62,031 bases of DNA. Source: an uncultured Spirochaetia bacterium. GTDB taxonomy: Bacteria > Spirochaetota > Spirochaetia > Sphaerochaetales > Sphaerochaetaceae. The position numbers and the translations under genes were made by a program. This document shows positions 34,487 to 43,484 of the stretch, in pieces. The notes under the pieces are model-generated. The model saw nothing but the letters and a program-made list of their open reading frames with translations. It ran no database searches and was not told where the DNA came from. The stretch covers positions 1 through 62,031 of the forward strand of contig CAJOOY010000056.1 in assembly GCA_905236385.1 (NCBI GenBank), written 5' to 3'. How positions within the stretch are numbered: the stretch's first letter is position 1; each line of letters opens with the position of its first letter.

Positions 34487-34534
34487 AAAAGACCTCCGTT
34501 TTCATCTGAATAATATACTCAGAATCAAAAGGGG

Positions 34535-35917
34535 TCAATTCTCAGCACCCGTCAGGTCACACAGATAAGAGATGGTATATGCAGCAACTGCCCTGTTCAT
34601 GTTGGCCCTGATCAGGTCTGCTTTACATGAAGAGAGGTCTATCTGAGATTGAATATAGTCACTTTCACTGCCGTAGCCTGAGTCCATAAGCGTTTTCTTA
34701 TTGGTAAGAGTGCTCTGGTAGGATTCATAAAGGGAGTTCTGGTAATCAGCGTCAGAGGCCGAAGAAATGTATGTGCCGTAGTTCTCTGCAAGGGTGGTAA
34801 GAATCTGGGAGCGAGCCTGAGAGCTATCTATCTCCGCCTCAGCCATATCTGAGACGGCCCGTGAGAGGTCTCTGGAAGAGGCGCCGGCATCAAAAAGTGT
34901 TGTTTTTATGGCCACGGTCACTGTCCCGCTCCAGTCATCCTGTCGGTACCAGTCCTTCTCTATGAGCGGGAAACGGCTTCCTGTGTAGTCAAAATCCACA
35001 ACCAGCGCCACATCTGGCTTCCAACTAATCTTAGCAGAAGCAAAATTCCTTGCCGCCAGGGATATTTCTTCCATCTTCTTTAGCAGTCTCAGCACCGTCC
35101 TTCTCTCCGATACCGACAAATCTTTTAGCTCTCCATAGCTGTAGCTATCTATCTCTTCATATAGTGCCTCTAACTCTTCCTCGTTAAACACAAGAGACGA
35201 AGAGGAGAAATCTTCAAGGCCACATAATGAGCCTATGTTTGCTTCAAGCGCAATTATCTGAGAGAGAATCTGGGCTTTAGCAGAATCTGTGGCTCTGGCT
35301 TTTGCAACTATGGTTTTGTACTCGCTCTCTATCATCATCCCATTCTCAAAAGCTGAAAGAGAAAGCTCCACAAGACGTTCTGAGAGAGAAGAAGTTTCAT
35401 CTACTACAGCATAAAGCTCATTCAGATAGTGCAAAGCTGCACACTGGGCTTTAACCTTCACGCTGTTATCTTCAATAGTCCTCTGTAGATCCAGAATCCT
35501 TGCTTCATAGGCTTCATTAGCAAGTTTTACCGCATTTGATAGTTTCCCCGAAGTGTAGAGTGGCTGAATAAGCTCAACCTTGAACTGGTAGTATGTGCTC
35601 TCCTGACCCTTGTACAGAGTTATATAGTCACTTGATACCACCCCGGGCATGTTCACGTAATCCGACGGGTTTATTCTTATGGCCTCCATAGGATTAGCAA
35701 TATACGACCCGGAGAGTGTTAAATCTACACTTGGGCAGTAAGAGCCCTTGGCGTCCTGTATATCTAAATAAGCCTTCTGAACACTCTCTCTAGCCTTTTT
35801 AACCTCAGTATTGTTCTCCTCCATGAGAGCAAGTAAGTTCCCAGTTGTATACAGACCAGAAGCAAAGAGAGAGAAAGAGAGAAGTAGAACTGACAGTACA
35901 AAAAAGAGCTTTTTCAT
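34535..35917 (-). CDS. TolC-family outer membrane efflux protein
   Basis: 460 aa: signal peptide (cleavage near LFASG) then two repeats of long amphipathic helices, as in TolC channels (for example NNTEVKKARESVQKAYLDIQ, ESTYYQFKVELIQPLYTSGKLSNAVKLA). Forms the outer-membrane duct for the RND pump encoded in the same operon. Start at the ATG 35917, three bases past the upstream stop; a TTG six bases earlier is less likely. Confidence 0.88.
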   Translation of the reverse strand: MKKLFFVLSVLLLSFSLFASGLYTTGNLLALMEENNTEVKKARESVQKAYLDIQDAKGSYCPSVDLTLSGSYIANPMEAIRINPSDYVNMPGVVSSDYITLYKGQESTYYQFKVELIQPLYTSGKLSNAVKLANEAYEARILDLQRTIEDNSVKVKAQCAALHYLNELYAVVDETSSLSERLVELSLSAFENGMMIESEYKTIVAKARATDSAKAQILSQIIALEANIGSLCGLEDFSSSSLVFNEEELEALYEEIDSYSYGELKDLSVSERRTVLRLLKKMEEISLAARNFASAKISWKPDVALVVDFDYTGSRFPLIEKDWYRQDDWSGTVTVAIKTTLFDAGASSRDLSRAVSDMAEAEIDSSQARSQILTTLAENYGTYISSASDADYQNSLYESYQSTLTNKKTLMDSGYGSESDYIQSQIDLSSCKADLIRANMNRAVAAYTISYLCDLTGAEN

Positions 35918-35919
35918 GT

Positions 35920-36750
35920 TCAAGTTCCCGATTTAAAGCTGTTGTAACTTACCTGGTAGCTTTGAGTGCCGCTTTGAATGACAACCTCTGCAATCAGGTC
36001 TTGAGAATCAAGGACAAAACAGCCTTCTGAATCTTCAGTCAGATCCCCACCATGGTCGAATATCAGATAAACAGTCATGCTTGCGTAGTTATTCTCATCC
36101 GGAGTTGCTTCCCACTTAATAGTTGAGCCACCGAGATTTGAAAAGTTTCCATGACTGAAGGTAGTACTTGAGTCATAAGAAGCTACCTGCGCACTTGTGG
36201 TATAAACCTTGGCAGAAGAAGCAGCAAAGCGTTTGTAACCGGTCTCGTCCTTGTAACAGAGGTAGACTGGCAAATCATCATACTCTGATTCAATGTAGTC
36301 AGTAGAAGTTGTACTAGTGACACGGCCAGAGAATACAGGCATGGGGAAGCGAATGCGGGTTAGCTCTACGCTACCCTGGCTGTCGTTGGTGCTGTCACTG
36401 ATAATGGTCACCGGGATAAGGGCGCTGTCTTCAAAGTCATCATGTGTAACCTTGATATAGATAGTCGTGTAATCAGCAGTCTTGCCAAAGGCAGGGTTTG
36501 AGGACTCCCAGACTATGCGTCTGACAGTGTAGGCTCCGTTTGCATCTGTAGTAGTGCTGGCCATAAGGTTGGTGCCGTTGCTGTCTGAGTAGACAGAGAC
36601 CTTTGCATCTGAGACATAGGTCTTGGTTGTTCCGTCGTAGTAGTAAATGTAGCCGCTGACTCCTGCATCAAAAACTGCTGAACAGGAGACAAATAGGGCA
36701 AGAATTATCGCTGAAATAATAGTTAGTTTGATAATAGAGTCAGTTTTCAT
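35920..36750 (-). CDS. Lipoprotein with carboxypeptidase-regulatory-like fold, efflux operon
   Basis: 276 aa. A signal peptide with lipobox ALFVSCSAVFD, followed by a region like a carboxypeptidase regulatory/Ig-like beta-sandwich (GVSGYIYYYDGTTKTYVSDA, ATTTDANGAYTVRR). The rest is Ser/Thr-rich beta-type sequence. It begins inside the last bases of the RND pump gene and ends 3 bases before the tolC start, so it is an integral member of the efflux operon. Not a standard component of tripartite pumps; role unknown. AAGGAG precedes the ATG. Confidence 0.72.
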   Translation of the reverse strand: MKTDSIIKLTIISAIILALFVSCSAVFDAGVSGYIYYYDGTTKTYVSDAKVSVYSDSNGTNLMASTTTDANGAYTVRRIVWESSNPAFGKTADYTTIYIKVTHDDFEDSALIPVTIISDSTNDSQGSVELTRIRFPMPVFSGRVTSTTSTDYIESEYDDLPVYLCYKDETGYKRFAASSAKVYTTSAQVASYDSSTTFSHGNFSNLGGSTIKWEATPDENNYASMTVYLIFDHGGDLTEDSEGCFVLDSQDLIAEVVIQSGTQSYQVSYNSFKSGT

Positions 36751-39700
36751 GTATTTTTCTCCTTAAAGTGGTGTTTTCAAATCTGAAATAAATGACAGGG
36801 ACAATGAAGAGCGTGATAAGAGACGAGATGGCCAGTCCACCCGCTATTGCCTGTCCTACTGAAGCATACAGCTCAGCACCCTTTCCGGTTCCTAAAGCCA
36901 TAGGGATAATTCCAAAGAGTGTGGTCAGAGTGGTCATGAGAATAGGTCTTAATCTGGAAGAACCACCTTCGACTATGCTGTCATGGAGTATCTTCTGCTC
37001 AGCTTTCATATCCAGCAGTTTTTCTCTGAATTCAAAACTTGTGTATGTAGTGTTCGGATTGTCAATCTCTCCCTCTTCAACTCCAAGAACTAAAGCTGCG
37101 CGCTTTCTGTTTCGGACCGTGTTTATGTAATCAACCAGGATTATGGCATTGTTCACAACAATTCCTGCCAAGGCGACTACTGCAACGGCACTCATGAGGG
37201 TCAACGAGGAGCCAAAAACAAGCAGGCTCACTATAACACCGATCAGGCAGAAAGGAATGCTGAGAAAGATGATAAAGGGCTGCTTGAAGCGCTCAAACTG
37301 GATGACCATAACACTGAAAACCAAGAAGACGGCAATGATCACAGCTGTTATCATGTCCCCGAGGGAATCAGTTATAAGCTCCATGACTCCCGCATCCTGC
37401 TTCTCAACTCCGTTTGGAAGCGGGTGGCTCTCAATATAGGCAAGAACCCGGCTGTTTACGCCCGAAGCATCCTCAGTTACAAGGTTTGCACCAACTGTTA
37501 TACTTGCGCTTCGCTCACTGTTATGGAGGGAGGAGACCGTTTTCTCAAGAGATAAAGAGCCAAGGCTTGCAAACGGGACCGAAGAGCCCGAGAGCGTGTT
37601 AACTGTCATGCGGTTTAGAGTCTGGAGGTCTGTAAAGCTGTCATTTATGTCACTAACAAGCTTAATCTGGTTTCTGTTTCCAGAACTATCTGTCATGTAA
37701 CCAACTTCTACCCCGTTAAAGAGGACGGCACTAATCATACCAGCTTCGTAGGAAGTGAGGCCTAGTGAGCTCAGCTTCTCGTGGTCCATCTTTATCTTAA
37801 GGGCCATTTGGTTGTAGTCAGTATCAATAGATGTTCCCATGACCTCAGGGTCTGAGTTCAGGTATTCTCTGAGCCCGGAGGCGTAGGTGTAGAGAGTGTA
37901 AACATCATCTCCTAGGAATCTTATGCTGTAGCCTCCACCATCAGATATGAAACCAACCAGACGGTCAATTCCACCGTTAGTGACACTTATGTCCGCATCC
38001 GGTATTTCTGCACTAAGGGTCTTCTGCAATTCTCTGATTATTAAGTGTACACTTCTTCTGTTTCCGTCTTTGAGCATGACAAACAGGTAGCCGTTGTTCT
38101 CCTGGGAAGCATAACGGGAAGAATACTGCATGCTTGTTCCGGAGAAGACAGCAACCTTCTCCACCTCAGGTGTTATCTCTGAAACCATGGCACTTATGGT
38201 GTTCATCTTCTCTTCAGTCATTTCAAGAGTGTAGCTTTGAGGAAAGGACACACTTATGTAGAAGTCTCCGGTGTCAATTGATGGAAGGAAGCTGTACCCC
38301 AGCCCTCCGACCATGAAAAGTGAGAGAAAAAGAATGATTGTAGGAACAGCTATTACATACAATTTATGCCTTAAGCTCCATGAGATTCCTCTCTTGTACA
38401 GGCCTTCAACCTTATCAATTGCTCTCATAAATGCTGTCTTTTTAGGTTCTTTGTAGCCCTTGCCTGAAACTACACGGATAAGCCATGGAACAACAACAAT
38501 TGAGACAAGTAGGGAAGCAATCATACAGAAGATGAGAACTATGGCAAAACCATTAAGAATCATTCCAATTACTCCCTTTAGAAAGCAGATTGGAATAAAA
38601 ACAACAACGGTAGTAAGAACAGAGGCTACAACTGACGAGCCAACCTCATCTGAGCCCTGCTCTACTGCTTGAAGCGTAGTGTAGTTCTTGTGCCCCAGGT
38701 ACCTGAAAATCTGTTCCAGCATAACGGTTGAGCCATCAACTATCATACCGAGGGCTACAACAAAACTTGAGGTTGTTACTAAGTTTATGGTGCTCCCGAT
38801 CATTTTCATACCTATGAAGGTAAAGAGAACCGAAAGAGGGATGGAGGCTCCGATTACGAATGTAGATCTCGGGCTGTTTGTAAAAAGAAAAATTACAACA
38901 ACAGCAACAAGAATACCTAGTATTCCAGACAGCAAAACGTTTGTAAGAGAGCTCCTAATTGAGGAAGCGTCATCTGTGAAGATTCTGTATGTAAGAGCTC
39001 CATTAGTATCTTCTTCAATGGTTGAGAGTACTTCTTTTATACTCTCAGTGATTTTAACGGTGTTTCCTGAGGCTCTCTTTGTTACAGAGACCATAATCAC
39101 CTGTGTTCCATCGGAGGAGATGATGGTGCTCTCTTTCCCTGTGGTGTAGTAAACATCTGCTACATCTGAGAGTCTGATAAGACTTCCATCTTCAGAGCTT
39201 CCAACTGTAAGAGCTCGAATGTCTTCAAGAGAAGAGACTGATCCCTCGTACATGATGCTGACCGTCTTGTCCGTGTACTCTGTACTTCCAAGAGGAATAT
39301 TAAAACTGCTGTAGTTGAGAACCTGGTATATCTGAAGTATACTCACCCCGCTGCTCTGAACGCGGTCCATGTTTAGCCTAACTTCAATATAAGGCTCCTC
39401 TGCACCACTGACAGTTATATCTGAAACGCCCTCTATTCTTGTTAGGCGGGGTTTTAGAGTCTGATTAACATAATCAAGTATTCTGGAAGTGTCTGAGCCA
39501 CCTATTATGGCAAACTCCATTACTGGCAGCATGGTGGCTCCACCGACCAGAGAGACAGGTTTGCGCGCGTCTTGTGGAAGATCTTCCTGAAGATTATCAA
39601 TTCTGTAGCGAAGTTCTGTCAGCTGGTCATACGGGTCAACTGAGTCATCATACACTATTGAGATCCAGCTTAAAGAGTCCATGCTGGTACTGGTCATGCT

Positions 39701-39934
39701 CTTGTAGTTGGGAAGTGTGGCAAACTCATCTTCAAGAACTTTAGTCACATCTTCATTTACCTCTTCAGCCGAGGCTCCCGGGTATACGGTAAGGACCTCA
39801 ACTTCAGGCATGGAAATGTCCGGCAGATACTCAAGATTCAGTCCGAACAGACAATATACTCCGAATGCCACAAGGGCAATGAGGATCATGGCAATTACTG
39901 CAGGATGCTCTACGGAATACTTGGATATTTTCAT
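36740..39934 (-). CDS. RND-family efflux pump (AcrB/HAE1 type)
   Basis: 1064 aa with the two-fold repeat of one helix, large porter loop and a bundle of helices. Recognisable parts are the N-terminal SVEHPAVIAMILIALVAFG and LEYLPDISMPEVEVLTVYPGAS, and the helix-4 proton-relay segment VALGMIVDGSTVMLEQIFR. AcrB has two Asp here (VDDAIV); this protein has Asp-Gly, so one relay aspartate is missing. A cytoplasmic loop between helices around residue 990 carries extra charged residues. It exports amphiphilic or toxic compounds out of the cell together with the adaptor and TolC in this operon. Confidence 0.92.
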   Translation of the reverse strand: MKISKYSVEHPAVIAMILIALVAFGVYCLFGLNLEYLPDISMPEVEVLTVYPGASAEEVNEDVTKVLEDEFATLPNYKSMTSTSMDSLSWISIVYDDSVDPYDQLTELRYRIDNLQEDLPQDARKPVSLVGGATMLPVMEFAIIGGSDTSRILDYVNQTLKPRLTRIEGVSDITVSGAEEPYIEVRLNMDRVQSSGVSILQIYQVLNYSSFNIPLGSTEYTDKTVSIMYEGSVSSLEDIRALTVGSSEDGSLIRLSDVADVYYTTGKESTIISSDGTQVIMVSVTKRASGNTVKITESIKEVLSTIEEDTNGALTYRIFTDDASSIRSSLTNVLLSGILGILVAVVVIFLFTNSPRSTFVIGASIPLSVLFTFIGMKMIGSTINLVTTSSFVVALGMIVDGSTVMLEQIFRYLGHKNYTTLQAVEQGSDEVGSSVVASVLTTVVVFIPICFLKGVIGMILNGFAIVLIFCMIASLLVSIVVVPWLIRVVSGKGYKEPKKTAFMRAIDKVEGLYKRGISWSLRHKLYVIAVPTIILFLSLFMVGGLGYSFLPSIDTGDFYISVSFPQSYTLEMTEEKMNTISAMVSEITPEVEKVAVFSGTSMQYSSRYASQENNGYLFVMLKDGNRRSVHLIIRELQKTLSAEIPDADISVTNGGIDRLVGFISDGGGYSIRFLGDDVYTLYTYASGLREYLNSDPEVMGTSIDTDYNQMALKIKMDHEKLSSLGLTSYEAGMISAVLFNGVEVGYMTDSSGNRNQIKLVSDINDSFTDLQTLNRMTVNTLSGSSVPFASLGSLSLEKTVSSLHNSERSASITVGANLVTEDASGVNSRVLAYIESHPLPNGVEKQDAGVMELITDSLGDMITAVIIAVFLVFSVMVIQFERFKQPFIIFLSIPFCLIGVIVSLLVFGSSLTLMSAVAVVALAGIVVNNAIILVDYINTVRNRKRAALVLGVEEGEIDNPNTTYTSFEFREKLLDMKAEQKILHDSIVEGGSSRLRPILMTTLTTLFGIIPMALGTGKGAELYASVGQAIAGGLAISSLITLFIVPVIYFRFENTTLRRKIHEN

Positions 39935-40983
39935 ACTACCCTGACCTTCTGACCATCAAGAACACTGTTCTGCCCCTCTGTAATAAAGGGTTTTCCATTG
40001 TAGCTTTCAGGAACAACAATGAATTCAGAGCCTTCTGCAACTGCTATGTTTCCAAGATAAACAGCCCTTCCAGTCTCTTGGTCATACATATAAACGCTTC
40101 CGTCTGCGCATGTTGCCTTCTGCGGCAGAAGCAGTACGTTTTCCATTGTGTTGTAAATCAGTTCTGCAGATACGAACATACCAGGAGCCAGAAGCATATC
40201 TTTCTCTTCCACAGCCAGCGTTAGACGGAAGGTTCTGGACTGGGGGTCAATGTAAGGTGAGATGGTACTAACAGCGGCTTCTGCAACTGAACCGTCTCCA
40301 CTTCTGGTAAGATGAGCCCTGACAGCTTCTCTGTTTGAAACAATCGTCTGGTAGTAGGTTTCAGGAACATTTAGAACTATCTCAAGTCTGCTTAAGTCAG
40401 CAATTACAGCCACGCATGTTCCCTGTGCTACCGCTGAGCTTTCCGTGCTCTGTACAGTGAGCACTGTTCCGGAAACCGGTGCCTTTATGTCTGTATACTC
40501 AAGCTGAACATTTGCCAGTTCATACTGGGCCTTGTAAGCATCTACCTGTGCCTTAGCCTCGTCATAGTTCTGTTTTGTAACAGCATTTGACTGCTGAAGG
40601 CTCTCTATTCGTTCAAAAGTTGCTAGAGCTGCTAGATACACAGCCTGTGCCTGCTCTGCCTGAAGTCTGTACGGTTCAGAATCAACTCTGGCTATTATAG
40701 TATCTTTTTCAACCCACTGGCCTTCTTCTACCAAAAGCTCGTTCAGTGTCCCGCTTACAAAACTCACTACCGGAACTGTATCTGAGGCCTGAATGTACCC
40801 AGTTAGCCTTATGCTCTGCTCAAAATCACCGCGCTGAGCTAATTCTGTTTTAACAGGCTCCAGAGGCCTTTCATAGCTCTCTTTCTCTGCGTTAAGCACG
40901 AACTTCCAAATCATAAAAAGAAGTCCGAGCACTATAACAAAAGTAATAAGCCACCTTATAATCAATGCTTTTTTCTTTGTCAT
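39931..40983 (-). CDS. RND efflux periplasmic adaptor (HlyD/MFP)
   Basis: 350 aa. One N-terminal anchor helix (residues 9-27), lipoyl-like half motifs (VSGTLNELLVEEGQWVEKDT and IKAPVSGTVLTVQ), a coiled-coil hairpin between them (EQAQAVYLAALATFERIESL to DEAKAQVDAYKAQYELA) and C-terminal beta-barrel. It bridges the pump and the outer-membrane channel. First gene of the operon; its stop overlaps the pump's start (ATGA). Divergent from the TetR gene. Confidence 0.9.
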   Translation of the reverse strand: MTKKKALIIRWLITFVIVLGLLFMIWKFVLNAEKESYERPLEPVKTELAQRGDFEQSIRLTGYIQASDTVPVVSFVSGTLNELLVEEGQWVEKDTIIARVDSEPYRLQAEQAQAVYLAALATFERIESLQQSNAVTKQNYDEAKAQVDAYKAQYELANVQLEYTDIKAPVSGTVLTVQSTESSAVAQGTCVAVIADLSRLEIVLNVPETYYQTIVSNREAVRAHLTRSGDGSVAEAAVSTISPYIDPQSRTFRLTLAVEEKDMLLAPGMFVSAELIYNTMENVLLLPQKATCADGSVYMYDQETGRAVYLGNIAVAEGSEFIVVPESYNGKPFITEGQNSVLDGQKVRVV

Positions 40984-41063
40984 GGTCTGTTGTTTCCTGT
41001 TTTATAGGTACAATAATTAAAGGATAAATTAAACGGACATTTTGATTACATATGTTAATTATT

Positions 41064-41086
41064 TAACAAATGTTTATTATTTGTTA
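41064..41086. promoter_or_regulatory. Palindromic operator TAACAAAT-N7-ATTTGTTA
   Basis: Perfect 8-bp inverted repeat (41064-41071 with 41079-41086) between the divergent TetR-family gene and the efflux operon, 10 bases before the TetR start. Size and symmetry fit a TetR-family dimer site; it would repress the regulator itself and probably the efflux operon. An overlapping imperfect repeat GTTAA/TTAAC lies at 41054-41067. Confidence 0.65.
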
Positions 41087-41096
41087 TCATTTATCC

Positions 41097-41672
41097 ATGA
41101 AACAAAAACCCGTAACTGAAAACAAGAGAAAAGACCTCAGGATTCAGAAAACCAAAAATGCTCTTACAGATGCTTTTTACGCTCTTATGAAGCAGAAAAA
41201 CTTTGAGAAGATTACCGTAGATGAGATCTGCAGTTCAGCCATGGTTAGCCGACCCGCCTTCTACACCCATTTTGAGGATAAGTATGATTTCTTCGATTAT
41301 GCTTCCAACAGAATCCTTCAGCAGTTCTCGGCTCCTTCTTCAGGATATGGGGAAACCATCAACCACTTGTTGGACTTTCTTGATGAGAATGAAGATGTGG
41401 TGAATTCTTTTTACCGAAGTTCCTCAAACTCCATTCTCATGGGAATAATCACTGAAAACATCAGTACCATGCTCCGCAACCACGTGGAGCAGGATATAAA
41501 AAGCGGTGTCTCATACACTGCTCCCCCGGAAATCATAGTACCGACCTTTACCGGTGCCCTGACCGGAGTCTGCGGGTGGTGGGTCTCATCCGGCAGGAAA
41601 GTTCCCAAAGAAGAGATTGTTGCTGCTTTGAAAGATATGCTTGACAAGCTGATTGACCGGCAATGTGAATAA
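41097..41672 (+). CDS. TetR-family transcriptional regulator of the efflux operon
   Basis: 191 aa. N-terminal helix-turn-helix: RIQKTKNALTDAFYALMKQK, then ITVDEICSSAMVSRPAFYTHF, the typical TetR recognition region. The C-terminal ligand domain resembles the TetR_C group found with DhaS-like and efflux regulators. The longer frame from 41070 begins inside the palindromic operator, so the ATG at 41097 is preferred although its ribosome site is weak. Likely senses a pump substrate and relieves repression. Confidence 0.88.
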   Translation: MKQKPVTENKRKDLRIQKTKNALTDAFYALMKQKNFEKITVDEICSSAMVSRPAFYTHFEDKYDFFDYASNRILQQFSAPSSGYGETINHLLDFLDENEDVVNSFYRSSSNSILMGIITENISTMLRNHVEQDIKSGVSYTAPPEIIVPTFTGALTGVCGWWVSSGRKVPKEEIVAALKDMLDKLIDRQCE

Positions 41673-41677
41673 AAAAT

Positions 41678-41709
41678 GTACCCCTACAGCAAACTCGCCA
41701 TAGGGATAC
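41678..41709 (-). terminator. Terminator downstream of kduI
   Basis: GTACCCCTA (41678-41686) pairs with TAGGGATAC (41701-41709) with one mismatch; on the minus strand it is followed by ATTTTTTATT, so it ends the kduI message and also lies just past the TetR stop. Confidence 0.55.
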
Positions 41710-41738
41710 AAACTACAAAAAAGTAATAATCAGATCTG

Positions 41739-42569
41739 TTATCTGAGATCCTTCATTTCAATCCAGTCCTGATCGGTGTAAGTTTTGTTCTCTCCGGTCA
41801 TACCCCAGATAAAGGTGTAGTTTCCAACACCGGCTCCAGCGTGGATGGACCATGACGGGCTGATAACTGCCTGCTCGTTTCTGACAACAATTGTTCTGAT
41901 CTCATCCGGCTTACCCATGAGGTGGAAAACAACTCTGTCATCCGGAAGGTCAAAGTAGAAGTAAACTTCCATTCTTCTCTCATGTGTGTGAACCGGCATG
42001 GTGTTCCAGCAGGAACCCTCTTCCAGATGTGTCAGACCCATTGAAAGAGCGCAGGTGTCAAGAATTGAAGCTTCAAAGTATTTGTTTATAACTCTCTTGT
42101 TGCTCTGTTCTACGCTGCCGGCTTCCATGTGAACAGCGTCCTTAAGAGGAACAAGCTTTGTTGGATAGGTCATGTGTGCCGGGCAGCTGTTGTAGTAGAA
42201 CTTAGCTGGCTTTGATGGATCCTTGCTTGCAAACTTAACGTCTTTTGAACCCTTTCCTATATAAAGAGCATCCTGATAGTTAACCTCATACTCCTTGCCA
42301 TCAACTGTAACAAAACCTGTTTCACCAATATTGATAAGTCCGAGCTCTCTTCTCTCGAGGAAGTACTCTGTTCCAAGTTCCTTTCCGCCCTCAAGCTCAA
42401 GCATCTTCTTAACCGGCATAATTCCGCCGGCAATCATGCGGTCTACATGGCTGTAGGTTGTAGTTACCTGATCCTCTGCAAAAACAGTCTCAATAAGATA
42501 GTTCTTTCTTAGTCCTTCTGTATCAAGATGCTTTGAGTACTCAGAATTAACGTATTCTCTAATATCCAT
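41739..42569 (-). CDS. kduI: 5-dehydro-4-deoxy-D-glucuronate isomerase
   Basis: 276 aa cupin enzyme of the pectin/glycosaminoglycan pathway; isomerises 5-keto-4-deoxyuronate to 3-deoxy-D-glycero-2,5-hexodiulosonate. The zinc site HTHERRMEVYFYF is present near residue 194-200 and EVYFYF is a KduI hallmark, with SPSWSIHAGAGVGNYTFIWG near the C terminus. AGGGAG precedes the ATG. A single gene, divergent from infA, without kduD nearby. It implies that unsaturated uronate units are processed by this cell. Confidence 0.95.
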   Translation of the reverse strand: MDIREYVNSEYSKHLDTEGLRKNYLIETVFAEDQVTTTYSHVDRMIAGGIMPVKKMLELEGGKELGTEYFLERRELGLINIGETGFVTVDGKEYEVNYQDALYIGKGSKDVKFASKDPSKPAKFYYNSCPAHMTYPTKLVPLKDAVHMEAGSVEQSNKRVINKYFEASILDTCALSMGLTHLEEGSCWNTMPVHTHERRMEVYFYFDLPDDRVVFHLMGKPDEIRTIVVRNEQAVISPSWSIHAGAGVGNYTFIWGMTGENKTYTDQDWIEMKDLR

Positions 42570-42638
42570 AAGTGTCTCCCTTTTGTTAATTATTTCTATA
42601 CTTTAAGTTTAACCCTGCTAACCTTGAGGGTCAACGGA

Positions 42639-42667
42639 TTGACAAGAAAAAGATGATTCTGTACCTT
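42639..42667 (+). promoter_or_regulatory. Promoter of infA
   Basis: Consensus -35 TTGACA (42639-42644), 17-base spacer, -10 TACCTT (42662-42667). Transcription would start about 42674, leaving a short leader with AGGAGG (42681-42686) before the ATG at 42691. Confidence 0.6.
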
Positions 42668-42690
42668 GAAAACACTCTGTAGGAGGAATA

Positions 42691-42909
42691 ATGGCTAAAG
42701 AAGAAGCTATCGAAGTTGAAGGACTGGTTAAGGAAGCCCTTCCCAACGTTATGTTCCGTGTTGAGCTCAAGAACGGACATATCATCCTTGCCCATATGTC
42801 TGGCAGAATGCGCCAGAACCATATCAAGATTGTCCCGGGAGATACTGTAAAAATTGAAATGTCTCCGTATGATCTTACAAAGGGCAGAATCACCTACAGG
42901 GAAAAATAA
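42691..42909 (+). CDS. infA: Translation initiation factor IF-1
   Basis: 72 aa, the standard length, single OB-fold: [58 protein letters not shown]. Binds the ribosomal A site during initiation. A strong AGGAGG precedes the ATG. Its stop abuts the stop of the convergent exonuclease gene with no base between. Confidence 0.97.
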   Translation: MAKEEAIEVEGLVKEALPNVMFRVELKNGHIILAHMSGRMRQNHIKIVPGDTVKIEMSPYDLTKGRITYREK

Positions 42910-43482
42910 TCATACGTTCAGGGCTTTTACCTGAACTCCCCTGACAATCAGAAACTTTCTCAACTCCATATCCGTCTCCATATGACCTTTGCATGCTAAG
43001 CAGAGGATTTTTCCACAGTTTGCTGCATCATCAAGGGCGTTGTGTGCCTGGTACGGAAGATCAAAATAAGAGCTGAGAGATGTAAGCCTGTGACTACTCA
43101 GCTGAGGCCATATTCTCCTTGAGACCTCAAGGGTGCACAGGTAGCGGTTTGAAGGCACAGGGCAGTTGAAATAATCAAGAAGACTTTTGAGAACAGCCAC
43201 ATCAAAACGGGCATTGTGCGCCACAAGCATACTGTCCTCTATGAAGCGAAGCATAATATGCCATATCTCGTCAAAGAAAGGCGCGTCTTCCACGTCCGAT
43301 GGTCTTATGCCGTGAATGTTTATGAAATCAGGAAGGAAATAGTTGTAACGCTCAGGTGGTTTTATGAGTGTGTAAAACCTATCTGATATGTTTCCCTGCC
43401 CATCAAAACGGACAAGGCCCACGGAGCATGCGCTCTGTGGGCACCTGTTAGCAGTTTCAAAATCAAGAGCTACAAATTCCAT
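42910..43482 (-). CDS. DnaQ-like 3'-5' exonuclease (DEDDh)
   Basis: 190 aa. The four acidic residues and the catalytic His are visible: ALDFETAN (DxE), AHNARFDVAVL (Asp), and YQAHNALDDAANCG (His and Asp). Could be a DNA polymerase III epsilon-like proofreader, or an oligoribonuclease/repair exonuclease; it stands alone and is short, so a free exonuclease is likely. The ATG at 43482 is two bases after the upstream gene's stop; a TTG-started frame is less likely. Confidence 0.85.
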   Translation of the reverse strand: MEFVALDFETANRCPQSACSVGLVRFDGQGNISDRFYTLIKPPERYNYFLPDFINIHGIRPSDVEDAPFFDEIWHIMLRFIEDSMLVAHNARFDVAVLKSLLDYFNCPVPSNRYLCTLEVSRRIWPQLSSHRLTSLSSYFDLPYQAHNALDDAANCGKILCLACKGHMETDMELRKFLIVRGVQVKALNV

Positions 43483-43484
43483 GC

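Noticed and set aside
42916-42936. GTTCAGG/CCTGAAC stem inside the 3' end of the exonuclease gene, considered an infA terminator
   Set aside because: No T run follows on either strand and it lies within coding sequence.
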